From contig CANQIR010000024.1 of NCBI GenBank assembly GCA_947624095.1, positions 1 through 11,456 on the forward strand: DNA of 11,456 bases. The letters run 5' to 3'. Position 1 is the stretch's first letter. Each line of letters starts with the position of its first letter. Source of the DNA: an uncultured Bacilli bacterium (GTDB lineage Bacteria; Bacillota_I; Bacilli_A; RF39; UBA660). The position numbers were made by a program, and so were the translations under genes. Shown here piece by piece: positions 1-7,099 of the stretch. The notes beneath the pieces are model-generated. The model saw only the letters and a list, made by a program, of their open reading frames with translations. It searched no databases and was not told the DNA's origin.

Positions 1-909
1 TTCGATGGAGCTAGCTAAAGTAATAATTTTAAAGGTACTACCTGGTTCATAAGTCATCCAAATAGGTAGATTACGATTAATAATTTCGGTACTATACTGA
101 GAATAATAATTGGAATTAAATGTTGGGCGGGATGCCATAGCGAGAATTTCACCATTGCGAGGATCCATAACTAAAATTAAAGCTTGTTCGGGATTATATT
201 TACTGACGACGTTATCTAATTCTTTTTCTACAGCTAGTTGAATATCTAAATCGATGGTTAAAGCGACATCTACCCCACTAGTTGGGGCTTCATATATTTC
301 TGATAATTCTAGACGATGGCCTTTGCCATCAGAAAAGTATTTGATGGCACCATTTTTACCAGTTAAGTAATCATCATATTCTAATTCAATACCTGATAAA
401 CCTTGGTTATCGATACCAACGTAACCGAGAGTATGGGATAATAATTCGCCATATGGATAATATCTTTTAGATTCACGTAATAGATAAACTCCATCATAAT
501 TTAAACTATCAATTTTTTCGGCAATTTCATAACTAAGTTGGCGGCCTTCGGGATGGACGCGTTCAATGGAGGTTTTTTTATTAACATGAGCAAGCATTGC
601 GTTATAATCAGCATTTAAAATTTCTGCTAAATCTTTAGCTACTTGTTCTTTATTTTGAATTTGATTTGGAATAAGAACTAAGGAGGTGGTAGTTATATTG
701 GTAGCTAAGATTTTACCATTACGGTCGGTAATTAAGCCACGGTCTGCCGTAATCGGAAGATTCCTACTCCATAAGCCTTCGGCTAATTCGTTTAATTCGT
801 CATATTTGAAAATTTGAATATAGAATACACGAACTATGACGGCGATAATCAAAATTAAAACGATAATAAGAGAAATTTTAATGCGGATATCTTTAGTTTT
901 TTGAAACAT
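1..909 (-). CDS. Class B penicillin-binding protein, SpoVD/FtsI type (3' part missing)
   Basis: Transpeptidase that crosslinks peptidoglycan in division or elongation; membrane-anchored and acting outside the cell. I translated 303 codons from ATG 909 to the window edge with no stop. Residues 12-30 are a membrane anchor. The pedestal-domain signature RGLITDRNGKILA is at 57-69, a dimerisation-domain stretch ESKRYYPYGELLSHTLGYVG is at 146-165, and the start of the transpeptidase domain includes VMDPRNGEILAMA (248-259). The active-site motif STFK (S291, K294, inside EPGSTFK) lies 9 residues from the edge. SxN, KTG and any PASTA domains would be outside the window. A perfect AGGAGG at 921-916, 6 nt before the ATG, fixes the start. 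It follows the sortase gene by 25 nt with no visible terminator, so it is probably co-transcribed with it. In B. subtilis the gene after pbpB in this cluster is spoVD, which supports SpoVD-like orthology by position. Sporulation is not implied. Confidence 0.93.
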   Translation of the reverse strand, partial: MFQKTKDIRIKISLIIVLILIIAVIVRVFYIQIFKYDELNELAEGLWSRNLPITADRGLITDRNGKILATNITTTSLVLIPNQIQNKEQVAKDLAEILNADYNAMLAHVNKKTSIERVHPEGRQLSYEIAEKIDSLNYDGVYLLRESKRYYPYGELLSHTLGYVGIDNQGLSGIELEYDDYLTGKNGAIKYFSDGKGHRLELSEIYEAPTSGVDVALTIDLDIQLAVEKELDNVVSKYNPEQALILVMDPRNGEILAMASRPTFNSNYYSQYSTEIINRNLPIWMTYEPGSTFKIITLASSIE

Positions 910-934
910 AGGAAGCCTCCTAGGTATATTTTAT

Positions 935-1519
935 TTAGTTAGGAAGCTTTTTAGTACTAGATAGTGTGGCGGTAAAGACTAATTGAGTATGGAGATCATT
1001 CTTTTTGCAGGTCACTAAAGTTAGGCGATTAATGTCTGGGTTTAGATTAACGCTCATCGTACCAGTTTTAGGGATTTCTTTGATATCTGTTAATTGGTAA
1101 TAGTAGACTTTGTCATAGTAAATTATTATTTCATCATTAAGGGAAAGCTTATCTAAATCATTGAAATAAGCATTTTGGGCATTACCACTATGACCAGCTA
1201 AAATAAGGTTGCTGTTTGGTTCATTAGGCATTTTGGAAGGCGTTAAGATTTCGATATTTTTGTCGACATTGTTTTGGGGGCTTGTGAGAGAATATAAGGG
1301 TTTACGAAGCTTTATTTTAGGAATTTCTAGGACCATAAGGATAGGACTTGCTGAATCAGGAACTTCTTGGGTTGGTGTTTTTTCGGCAAAGAAAGTATCA
1401 ATAAGCTTTGTTTCTTGTTTTTCTTGATAGTGACTTTGGACAGTACTAGATATGGTTAAAGAAAGTGAGAGAATTATGAAGAAAAGACCAAGGAATTTAA
1501 ATATTTTTCTTATAAACAT
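935..1519 (-). CDS. Sortase, class D-like, catalytic Arg replaced by Gln
   Basis: Membrane-bound cysteine transpeptidase expected to anchor or polymerise the adhesin encoded just upstream. From ATG 1519 it has 194 residues, a short sortase length. An N-terminal membrane segment spans about residues 4-27 and is followed by a linker. The sortase barrel opens with LEIPKIKL (64-71). The catalytic His is H110 in LAGHSGN and the catalytic Cys is C171 in LTLVTC. The third catalytic residue, normally Arg about 8 residues after the Cys and just before the last strand, is Gln here (Q179 in HTQLVFTA). The ATG lies inside the adhesin gene, giving a 23-nt overlap and no strong Shine-Dalgarno sequence, so translational coupling is likely. 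A TTG at 1525 would add two residues and is less likely. The class assignment is tentative; membership of the sortase family is firm. Confidence 0.9.
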   Translation of the reverse strand: MFIRKIFKFLGLFFIILSLSLTISSTVQSHYQEKQETKLIDTFFAEKTPTQEVPDSASPILMVLEIPKIKLRKPLYSLTSPQNNVDKNIEILTPSKMPNEPNSNLILAGHSGNAQNAYFNDLDKLSLNDEIIIYYDKVYYYQLTDIKEIPKTGTMSVNLNPDINRLTLVTCKKNDLHTQLVFTATLSSTKKLPN

Positions 1520-3068
1520 AAACAAGGATTAATAAGCCAAAACCTAGAAAGCTCATTTGACTAGCTAAGGTATCTGGGACATTTATAATGGTCTCTTCTT
1601 CAGGTATTGGGTCTTCTTCAGGTATTGGGTCATCTTCGGGGATGGGATCAGTTGGGACGGGTTCTTCAGGTTGAGGAACAATTTCGATATCGGGGATTTC
1701 CGGTTCTGGCTTAACAATTGGTTCATTGGTAATTAGAATTTCTACTAAAGCATTGTGTTCGTCGATAGTAAACCAGTATTTAGTATCATTGGGTAAATAT
1801 TTGGGATTTGGGATATCTTCAACGATGTAGTAACTTCCGGCTAATAAATCCCGGATATTGATTTCCCCTTTTGCATCGGTTGAGAGAGTGAAGATAAGTT
1901 CATCTTTTTCGTTATAAATACTAAAAGTAGTATCAGGAATAGGTTCGTAAGTTAAGCTATCAATTTTTTTAATCTTAACGTGTCCTTTTAACTGGAGGTT
2001 GGAGATATAGAAATAAGCAGCATATGATTGTTTAGTTAGTTCAAAAGAGTATACTGTCTTATCTAATTGATAGCCAGCTGGAGCAATTTCTTCGATGACA
2101 TAGTATTTGCCGTAGTCAGCAAAATCGGTAAATTTAGCAAAACCGGTGGCATCGGTAGTCATTGTACCAATTTTTTCATCATTTATGTTATAGATACCGA
2201 AAGTAGCATTGGCTAGAGGTGCTTGAGTATAGTGATCACCTTTAGAAACGGCAACATAAGGTTCCACACAATTATATCTAACTTTTAGGGTAACATAGGA
2301 AGTATCACCAACACTAAAGACTTTTTGGGAATTGGCTGAATAATAAAGAATAGAATTTTTATTATAAATTCCTTTTCTAGTAAGATTAAAGGAGTTTGGA
2401 CCAAGACCAGTTGGTTTAATAGTAATAGTATTGTCATTAATTTTTACGTTGGTGTTAGTACTTGATTTAACTCGGAAGTTTCTTAGTAAATCGTCAGTTA
2501 TGGTTATTTCATCTTGGAGTCTTAGTGGGTCAGCAATGGTGATATTAGGAAGCTTTTGATGTTCAGTCACAAGTTTTTCTAATTCGGCAATTTCGGTTTG
2601 ATATTTATCTTTGTCTTCTACCCCATTTAAGGTTTTGGTAAAATAGATTTTGCCATCGGTAACGACGGAACGCCAGATTAGGAGTTGTGTTATAACATAC
2701 CATTTGTCGGCAGTGTGATCATAGCTAGAATCTTTGTAGCCATAACCATAGTAAGCTAAAGTGGAAATATAATTCCAAGTTTCTTCAGAGAAATTTAAGA
2801 CTTGCGCATAGTTGCTAGTATATAGATCATATTCAGCTGAGTCATCTACTAAGATGAAGGGTTCTAGGCAGTAGACAAATTCGCCATCAGTACTTCTTCT
2901 AATGAACTGACCGGTAAGATATTTCATACCTAAACTTGGACTTTCTATTTTGAGATATTCACCAATAATGTAATTATCGGTATAAATTGTACCATTAAAT
3001 TTTTCCGCTTTTACTTGGATGGTACAAAGACCAAATAAGAGGGTTAAAAAATAAAATATTTTTTTCAT
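1497..3068 (-). CDS. Secreted thioester-domain / CnaB (SpaA-like) adhesin or pilin with sorting signal
   Basis: Cell-surface protein of 523 residues, very probably a host-binding adhesin or pilin subunit. In order: signal peptide 1-21 (cleavage near VKA/EK); a TQXA-type thioester domain with FVYCLEPF (C67) and WYVITQLLIW (Q128), the Cys and Gln that form the internal thioester in this family; an intermediate region 140-268; a first SpaA/CnaB domain about 270-357 (K276, E326 before APAGY, N357); a second about 360-450 (K368, E417, N448); a Pro/Glu stalk 453-494 with PIPEED-type repeats; a sorting motif NVPDT-L at 496-501; a membrane segment 505-519; and a short KKN tail. Each Lys-Glu-Asn trio sits where an intramolecular isopeptide bond forms in CnaB domains. 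The ATG follows an AAAGGATGAT ribosome site. The sortase gene overlaps its 3' end, marking it as the likely substrate. Its ligand cannot be told from sequence. Confidence 0.9.
   Translation of the reverse strand: MKKIFYFLTLLFGLCTIQVKAEKFNGTIYTDNYIIGEYLKIESPSLGMKYLTGQFIRRSTDGEFVYCLEPFILVDDSAEYDLYTSNYAQVLNFSEETWNYISTLAYYGYGYKDSSYDHTADKWYVITQLLIWRSVVTDGKIYFTKTLNGVEDKDKYQTEIAELEKLVTEHQKLPNITIADPLRLQDEITITDDLLRNFRVKSSTNTNVKINDNTITIKPTGLGPNSFNLTRKGIYNKNSILYYSANSQKVFSVGDTSYVTLKVRYNCVEPYVAVSKGDHYTQAPLANATFGIYNINDEKIGTMTTDATGFAKFTDFADYGKYYVIEEIAPAGYQLDKTVYSFELTKQSYAAYFYISNLQLKGHVKIKKIDSLTYEPIPDTTFSIYNEKDELIFTLSTDAKGEINIRDLLAGSYYIVEDIPNPKYLPNDTKYWFTIDEHNALVEILITNEPIVKPEPEIPDIEIVPQPEEPVPTDPIPEDDPIPEEDPIPEEETIINVPDTLASQMSFLGFGLLILVYVYKKNI
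1594..1647 (-). repeat. Three tandem 18-bp units coding the Pro/Glu stalk
   Basis: Units 1594-1611 and 1612-1629 are identical 18-mers, and 1630-1647 is a diverged copy. They encode repeated Asp-Pro-Ile-Pro-Glu-(Asp/Glu) in the wall-spanning stalk of the adhesin. In-frame 18-bp units allow stalk length to vary by slippage without breaking the frame. Confidence 0.85.
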
Positions 3069-3093
3069 TTAAAATCATCCTTTCACTACTTTT

Positions 3094-3122
3094 ATTATAA
3101 AAAAGTTGCCGATTTCCTCTAA
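3094..3122 (-). promoter_or_regulatory. Possible promoter of the adhesin-sortase-PBP unit
   Basis: On the minus strand a perfect -10 TATAAT lies at 3099-3094. At 17-bp spacing the -35 position (3122-3117) reads TTAGAG, a poor match to TTGACA. Transcription would start near 3087, giving a short leader that contains the AAAGGATGAT ribosome site at 3083-3074. A good -10 with a weak -35 suggests help from an activator. This is inference. Confidence 0.45.
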
Positions 3123-3155
3123 TTTTTTGCAAATTTCTTAAAAAAAGTTAAAATT

Positions 3156-3204
3156 TTGACATTTTTTGACACTTTTACGTTATATTTGTGTTAAGTATTG
3201 ACAC
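3156..3204. promoter_or_regulatory. Cluster of TTGACA(C) repeats upstream of the adhesin gene
   Basis: On the plus strand TTGACA occurs at 3156-3161, TTGACAC at 3166-3172 (10 bp later) and TTGACAC at 3198-3204 (32 bp later, about three helical turns). GTGTTAA at 3188-3194 forms an imperfect 7-3-7 palindrome with the last copy. The cluster lies 35-85 bp upstream of the weak -35 of the adhesin promoter, a fitting place for a regulator site. No regulator can be named. Confidence 0.35.
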
Positions 3205-3232
3205 TAAATTGGGGAGTTTAAGAAAGTTTAAA

Positions 3233-3255
3233 AAAATACCAAAAATTGGTATTTT
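3233..3255 (-). terminator. Intrinsic terminator-like hairpin after ftsI
   Basis: The inverted repeat AAAATACCAA (3233-3242) / TTGGTATTTT (3246-3255) has a 3-nt loop. On the minus strand it is followed by T residues from 3238 down the descending arm and past its end. The ftsI stop codon TAA (3256-3254) overlaps the base of the stem. With only two G:C pairs it may be leaky, so some read-through into the adhesin gene is possible. Confidence 0.6.
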
Positions 3256-5401
3256 ACGAATTGGTTTCTGGTGAATCTCTATTAGTTTCAGGTATTTCAC
3301 CAAGGATTATTTCTAAAGTAGTATCAGGTGTAATAATAGTATCAGGTTCAATATTTATTTTACCTACTGTTCCATAACCACTAATAGTATATTTGAGATT
3401 TAATAAATTGCAAAAAGTAATTATTTCGTTACGACTCCAACCGGTGACATCAGGCATTTTTATTTCATTACCATTGGTATATAAGAAAACTTTGGTACCA
3501 ATTAAGATTTTTTGTTTAGTTGGATATTGTCTGATTATATATTTACCATTACCGATAACTATAGGTGTTAATTTTTGAGCTTTTAATTTTTCTTCGATTT
3601 CTTCAACATTTAAACTTAAATATGAAGGAATATCGATGATGGAAGTATTTTCAGTTTCTGGAGTAACAGTTTCAATATTTTTATATTTAGCTACTTCAGC
3701 AATTAAATCAGCAACGGCTTCAGCGGCAGGACGAACATTCGGATAGTGATATTTTTTAAGGGAAACATAGATGATATAACGAGGGTTTTCATAAGGAAAT
3801 ACACCAGCGAAGGAGTTGATATAATCATAGGTACCAGTTAGATAGCGACCATTTTCAGCAATTTGAGCAGTACCGGTTTTACCCATAACGTGAACGGTTG
3901 ATGGTTCGTAGCGATAAGCGTCGGTACGACCGACAGCAGCGACTGTCTCACGCATTATTTTTTGAACGTGAACGGTAGTTTCATGGGAAGCTACTCTTCG
4001 CAATTCAGTTCTAGTATTTTGAAGGACGACATCGCCAGTACTACTATCAATCATTTTATCGACAATATATGGTTTAACAATAACACCATCATTAACGAGA
4101 AATGAAAGAGCTTGAAGTGTTTGAATTGGGGTGGTAGTAATACCTTGACCGAAAGATGCAGTAGCAATTTCAGTACGATATTGCATTGATATTTTACCAG
4201 CCACTTCATTTGGTAAAGTAATACCGGTTGGGGAACCAAAACCAAGTAACTTATAATAGTCTGTAAGACGATCAGCACCTAATTCTAAGGCTAGATGGGT
4301 AGCGGCAACGTTTGAGGAATGAGTAAATCCTTCGTCATAGGAAATACGGCCCCAACCAACACCATTAAAGTCTTTAATAGTATAATCATCAACTTTGATA
4401 GTTCCGGAATCATAAAGAGCATCGCCATCATAAATACCGGCTTCCATAGCAGCAGCAAAAGAAAATATTTTCATTGTACTACCTGGTTCGTAAGTAATAC
4501 TGGTTAAAGGATTTAAATATTCCGTAATGTCTAAGGTATTAGGATTAAAGGATGGACTTGAAGCGGTAGCTAAGATTGCGCCGGTATAACCATCCATAAT
4601 TGATAAGTAAACAGCTTCAACTTCAGCACTATTGACAATATTGGTGATGGTATTTTCCGCAAATAATTGGATTTTATTATCGATAGTTAGATAGATATCT
4701 TTACCAGCTACGGGAAGATTTAGAGTGGCTTCGGTATTAGGTATTTGATAACCAGAGGCATCTCTTTGATAAACGTGAATGCCATCAGTACCAGTTAATT
4801 CTTCATTAAAGTAACTTTCTATACCCATATAGCCGACGATTTTTCCTTCATCATTTTTCCGGGCATAACCGACGATATATGGTGCAAAGGCACCCATATT
4901 ATAATATCTTTTGGAAGAAGCGATAAAGTCAATGCCTGGAAGATTTAATTCTTCGATAGCACTTTTTGTAATTTCAGTTATACCACGACCATTAGGTCCT
5001 AATTCAACTTGGTATAAGCCTTCTTGATTAAGTAAATCTAATATACGATTTTCATCCATATTGAGGATGGGTGCTAGTTCTTTAGCTGTTCTTGCCTTAT
5101 CGACAACGTGTTGAGGCTTTTTAGGATTGGTAGTTCGCCGACTATCGAGATAAGCAATGACAGTATAAGAATTAACACTTTGGGCTAAACGCTCACCATT
5201 TACATCGTAAATATTACCTCTTGTGGCATACAATGTTTGAGTAACGGTATTACGATTAGATGCAAATTCAGCAAGATTTTTACCATCGACGGTAGGACTT
5301 AGAACAACAAAACATAGTTTTAAAAAAATACATAAAAAAGAAAGAAAAATACAAATAATTATTAAACGATTAGTAACAATTGTATTTTTCCTTCTTTTCA
5401 T
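3254..5401 (-). CDS. ftsI: Division-specific class B penicillin-binding protein with two PASTA domains (FtsI / PBP2B)
   Basis: Septal peptidoglycan transpeptidase, membrane-anchored with its catalytic domain outside, working with FtsW in the divisome. It has 715 residues from ATG 5401. The anchor is at about 12-35, and the pedestal signature RGNIYDVNGERLAQS is at 61-75. The transpeptidase motifs are all intact: STMK (S308, K311), SSN (362-364) and KTGT (508-511). Two PASTA domains follow at about 588-644 and 648-701, as in Bacillota PBP2B. The tail is short and acidic. An upstream in-frame ATG at 5428 lies inside ftsL. The ATG at 5401 is preferred because AAGGAG (5413-5408) stands 6 nt before it and the protein then begins with the usual basic MKRRK before the anchor. 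It begins 13 nt after the ftsL stop and closes the mraZ-rsmH-ftsL-ftsI operon. Confidence 0.95.
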   Translation of the reverse strand: MKRRKNTIVTNRLIIICIFLSFLCIFLKLCFVVLSPTVDGKNLAEFASNRNTVTQTLYATRGNIYDVNGERLAQSVNSYTVIAYLDSRRTTNPKKPQHVVDKARTAKELAPILNMDENRILDLLNQEGLYQVELGPNGRGITEITKSAIEELNLPGIDFIASSKRYYNMGAFAPYIVGYARKNDEGKIVGYMGIESYFNEELTGTDGIHVYQRDASGYQIPNTEATLNLPVAGKDIYLTIDNKIQLFAENTITNIVNSAEVEAVYLSIMDGYTGAILATASSPSFNPNTLDITEYLNPLTSITYEPGSTMKIFSFAAAMEAGIYDGDALYDSGTIKVDDYTIKDFNGVGWGRISYDEGFTHSSNVAATHLALELGADRLTDYYKLLGFGSPTGITLPNEVAGKISMQYRTEIATASFGQGITTTPIQTLQALSFLVNDGVIVKPYIVDKMIDSSTGDVVLQNTRTELRRVASHETTVHVQKIMRETVAAVGRTDAYRYEPSTVHVMGKTGTAQIAENGRYLTGTYDYINSFAGVFPYENPRYIIYVSLKKYHYPNVRPAAEAVADLIAEVAKYKNIETVTPETENTSIIDIPSYLSLNVEEIEEKLKAQKLTPIVIGNGKYIIRQYPTKQKILIGTKVFLYTNGNEIKMPDVTGWSRNEIITFCNLLNLKYTISGYGTVGKINIEPDTIITPDTTLEIILGEIPETNRDSPETNS

Positions 5402-5414
5402 ATTGTTCTCCTTA

Positions 5415-5705
5415 CTATTTTTCAGCAACTATCTTAATGTTATCATTATTATAAGATAAACCAAGTTCGTTTGCAATAGCTTGGACTTTATCTAGACTAG
5501 CTAATTCGCTAATTTTCATATCTATTGATTCATTAATATTAGTTTGGTATTCAATTTTACTTTTTAATTGTTCTACCTTGATATTAGTTTCGGATACCAT
5601 AGCTTTAGAATAGACATTAATGACTGGTAGAAGGATTAATAAGGCAGCAATAGTAACAACTATTAATTTTTCTCCATAGATTTTATTTTTTTTAGTTTTT
5701 TTCAT
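5415..5705 (-). CDS. ftsL: Cell division protein FtsL
   Basis: Small bitopic divisome protein of 96 residues. A basic cytoplasmic N-terminus (MKKTKKNK) is followed by one membrane span at about 14-33 and then an extracytoplasmic helix, about 36-70, with coiled-coil character. The short C-terminal stretch DKVQAIANELGLSY matches the FtsL/DivIC family pattern, where the protein pairs with DivIC/FtsB and DivIB/FtsQ to activate the septal synthase. Sequence conservation in this family is weak, so the call rests on size, topology and position between rsmH and ftsI, which is its standard place. It starts 3 nt after the rsmH stop with an AAAGGA-type ribosome site, and its TAG stop is 13 nt before ftsI. 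Confidence 0.88.
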   Translation of the reverse strand: MKKTKKNKIYGEKLIVVTIAALLILLPVINVYSKAMVSETNIKVEQLKSKIEYQTNINESIDMKISELASLDKVQAIANELGLSYNNDNIKIVAEK

Positions 5706-5708
5706 ATT

Positions 5709-6620
5709 CTAAATCCTTTCTATAATTCGTAATTTAGCACTTTTACTACGCGAATTGGCATTTATTTCTTCGACGCTTGGTAAGATTGGTTTACGATTTA
5801 TTAATTTAATTTTGGGAAGATATTCTTGAGGAATAATTGGTAAACCTTTTACTAAATCGTCTATTTCACTATATTTTTTAAATATTTGCTTAGTTATTCG
5901 GTCTTCTAAGGAATGAAAAGTTATAACACAAAGACGACCACCAGGTTTTAAGATATCGATTGCATCAGGTAAGACGCTTTCTAAAACCTTTAACTCGCTA
6001 TTAACTTCAATTCTAATGGCTTGAAAAATTTGGCGTTCGGGATGATGCGTATTAAAGTATTTAGCACCAACTGCCTCAGCAATAATATTTACTAGTTCTT
6101 TAGTTGTAGTAATTAGTTTAGTTTTTCTATTACTAACTATTTTTTTAGCAATATTTTTAGATAATTTTTCTTCACCATAGGTAAAGAATATTTTAGTTAA
6201 TTCTTCTTCTGAATAATTATTAATAATATCTTGAGCAGTAAGTAAATCTTCTTGATTCATTCGCATATCTAAAGGAGCATCATTCATAAAACTGAAGCCG
6301 CGATTAATGGTATCAATTTGGGGACTTGATAAACCTAAATCGAAGATTATACCATCTACTGGTTCGGGAAGATATTTTTTTAATTCTACGAAGTTAGTAT
6401 GAATCAAGGTAAAGTTGGGACTAATCTGGGAAAGAAGATTGGTCGAATATTTGATAGCTTCACTATCTTGGTCAAAGCCATATAAATGACCAGTAGTTAA
6501 TTTAGAAAGAATGGCACTACTATGACCACCATATCCTAAAGTAGCATCAACATAAATTCCATCAGGTCGGATATTTAAGCCAGCTATGGCTTCTTCTTTT
6601 AAGACACTATAATGTTTCAT
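5709..6620 (-). CDS. rsmH: 16S rRNA (cytosine1402-N4)-methyltransferase RsmH (MraW)
   Basis: SAM-dependent enzyme that adds the N4 methyl group to C1402 of 16S rRNA in the ribosomal P site. Its 303 residues are close to the usual length. The SAM-binding motif VDATLGYGGHS is at 24-34. Other family blocks are GFDQDSEAI (48-56), FDLGLSSPQID (93-103) with GFSF..DAPLDMRM following, HPERQIFQAIRIEVNSEL (193-210), PGGRLCVITFHSLEDRI (226-242), and the C-terminal SRSKSAKLR block (290-298). Its ATG overlaps the mraZ TGA as ATGA, so the two are translationally coupled. It is always found beside mraZ in this cluster. Nothing looks degraded. Confidence 0.97.
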   Translation of the reverse strand: MKHYSVLKEEAIAGLNIRPDGIYVDATLGYGGHSSAILSKLTTGHLYGFDQDSEAIKYSTNLLSQISPNFTLIHTNFVELKKYLPEPVDGIIFDLGLSSPQIDTINRGFSFMNDAPLDMRMNQEDLLTAQDIINNYSEEELTKIFFTYGEEKLSKNIAKKIVSNRKTKLITTTKELVNIIAEAVGAKYFNTHHPERQIFQAIRIEVNSELKVLESVLPDAIDILKPGGRLCVITFHSLEDRITKQIFKKYSEIDDLVKGLPIIPQEYLPKIKLINRKPILPSVEEINANSRSKSAKLRIIERI

Positions 6621-7054
6621 TCAAAATCGCCATCCGCAAATAAGTGTTCAGCAACTTCATCTAATTTTTCAGCATTATCTTCGAAGAATTGATTCCAATT
6701 GGTTTCTGACCATATTTCAATACGGTCGTTAGCGCCGATTACGACACATTCTTTTTGTAAATCGGCGTAACTAACCAATGGGGAGGTAATGTTTATTCGG
6801 CCTTGACGGTCGAACTCACATTCAGTAGCACCAGAAAATAGAGATCTTGTAAATGTACGGGCATCTTTTTTAGTAAAAGGTAGAGTTTTTAGTTTGGATA
6901 CAATATTATTCCACTCAGTTTCAGAATACACGGTTATGCATTTTTCAATGCCGCGTGCAATTATGAACTTATCCCCTAGTTCATTACGAAACTTAGCGGG
7001 AATAATGATTCGTCCTTTTTCATCAATATTATGATGAAATTCGCCCATAAACAT
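6617..7054 (-). CDS. mraZ: Transcriptional regulator MraZ
   Basis: DNA-binding protein of the AbrB/SpoVT fold that forms ring oligomers and controls the dcw operon, including its own gene. It has 145 residues, matching the family. Two tandem half-domains each carry the DxxGR signature: DEKGRIIIPAKFR (11-23) and DRQGRINITSP (82-92). LPFTKKDARTFTRSLFSGATECE (58-80) is highly typical. The N-terminus MFMGEFHHNID aligns with B. subtilis MraZ. The frame stays open upstream to 7135, but those residues are unlike MraZ. ATG 7054 follows GGGGGA (7066-7061) by 6 nt, which decides the start. It is the first gene of the dcw operon, and its own operator lies directly upstream. Confidence 0.96.
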   Translation of the reverse strand: MFMGEFHHNIDEKGRIIIPAKFRNELGDKFIIARGIEKCITVYSETEWNNIVSKLKTLPFTKKDARTFTRSLFSGATECEFDRQGRINITSPLVSYADLQKECVVIGANDRIEIWSETNWNQFFEDNAEKLDEVAEHLFADGDFE

Positions 7055-7060
7055 TTTAAA

Positions 7061-7066
7061 TCCCCC
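7061..7066 (-). promoter_or_regulatory. Ribosome binding site deciding the mraZ start, inside the last MraZ repeat
   Basis: GGGGGA on the minus strand, 6 nt before ATG 7054, is the only good Shine-Dalgarno-like site near the start. It overlaps the last GTGG repeat of the operator (7068-7065), so bound MraZ would cover the DNA that encodes its own ribosome site. Confidence 0.6.
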
Positions 7067-7098
7067 ACTTTCCACCACAATGTACCACTGCTTACCAT
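7065..7098 (-). promoter_or_regulatory. MraZ operator: four 10-bp-spaced (G/A)TGG repeats
   Basis: On the minus strand GTGG occurs at 7088-7085, 7078-7075 and 7068-7065, with a near match ATGG at 7098-7095. The pattern is TGG-N7-TGG-N7-TGG-N7-TGGG, one repeat per helical turn. MraZ proteins are known to bind direct repeats of TGGG-like boxes with this kind of spacing, and mollicute MraZ boxes read AAAGTG followed by G/T. The last repeat here reads AAAGTGGGGG. The array starts at the -10 element and ends in the ribosome site. Confidence 0.8.
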
Positions 7099-7099
7099 T

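Noticed and set aside
909..950. Short repeated AGGAAGC strings around 910 and 941 as a possible insertion scar of the sortase module
   Set aside because: Too short, not flanking the module, and explained by the ribosome site and the sortase C-terminal codons.
1209..1427. Plus-strand open frame of 72 codons
   Set aside because: Antisense to the sortase gene, with no recognisable protein features; the sortase frame carries clear motifs.
3156..3195. Plus-strand promoter from TTGACA followed by AT-rich hexamers
   Set aside because: No plus-strand gene follows; it would only give antisense RNA into ftsI. The TTGACA copies are better explained as part of a repeat cluster, though an antisense transcript cannot be excluded.
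3393..3578. Plus-strand open frame of 61 codons
   Set aside because: Antisense to the PASTA region of ftsI, with no domain or good ribosome site.
4051..4278. Minus-strand open frame of 75 codons
   Set aside because: Out-of-frame shadow inside ftsI, whose own frame holds the intact transpeptidase.
4319..4507. Plus-strand open frame of 62 codons
   Set aside because: Antisense to the catalytic part of ftsI.
6617..6620. TGA read as Trp (mycoplasma code)
   Set aside because: TGA at the ends of mraZ and the hydrolase gives proteins of normal family length, and Trp is written TGG throughout.
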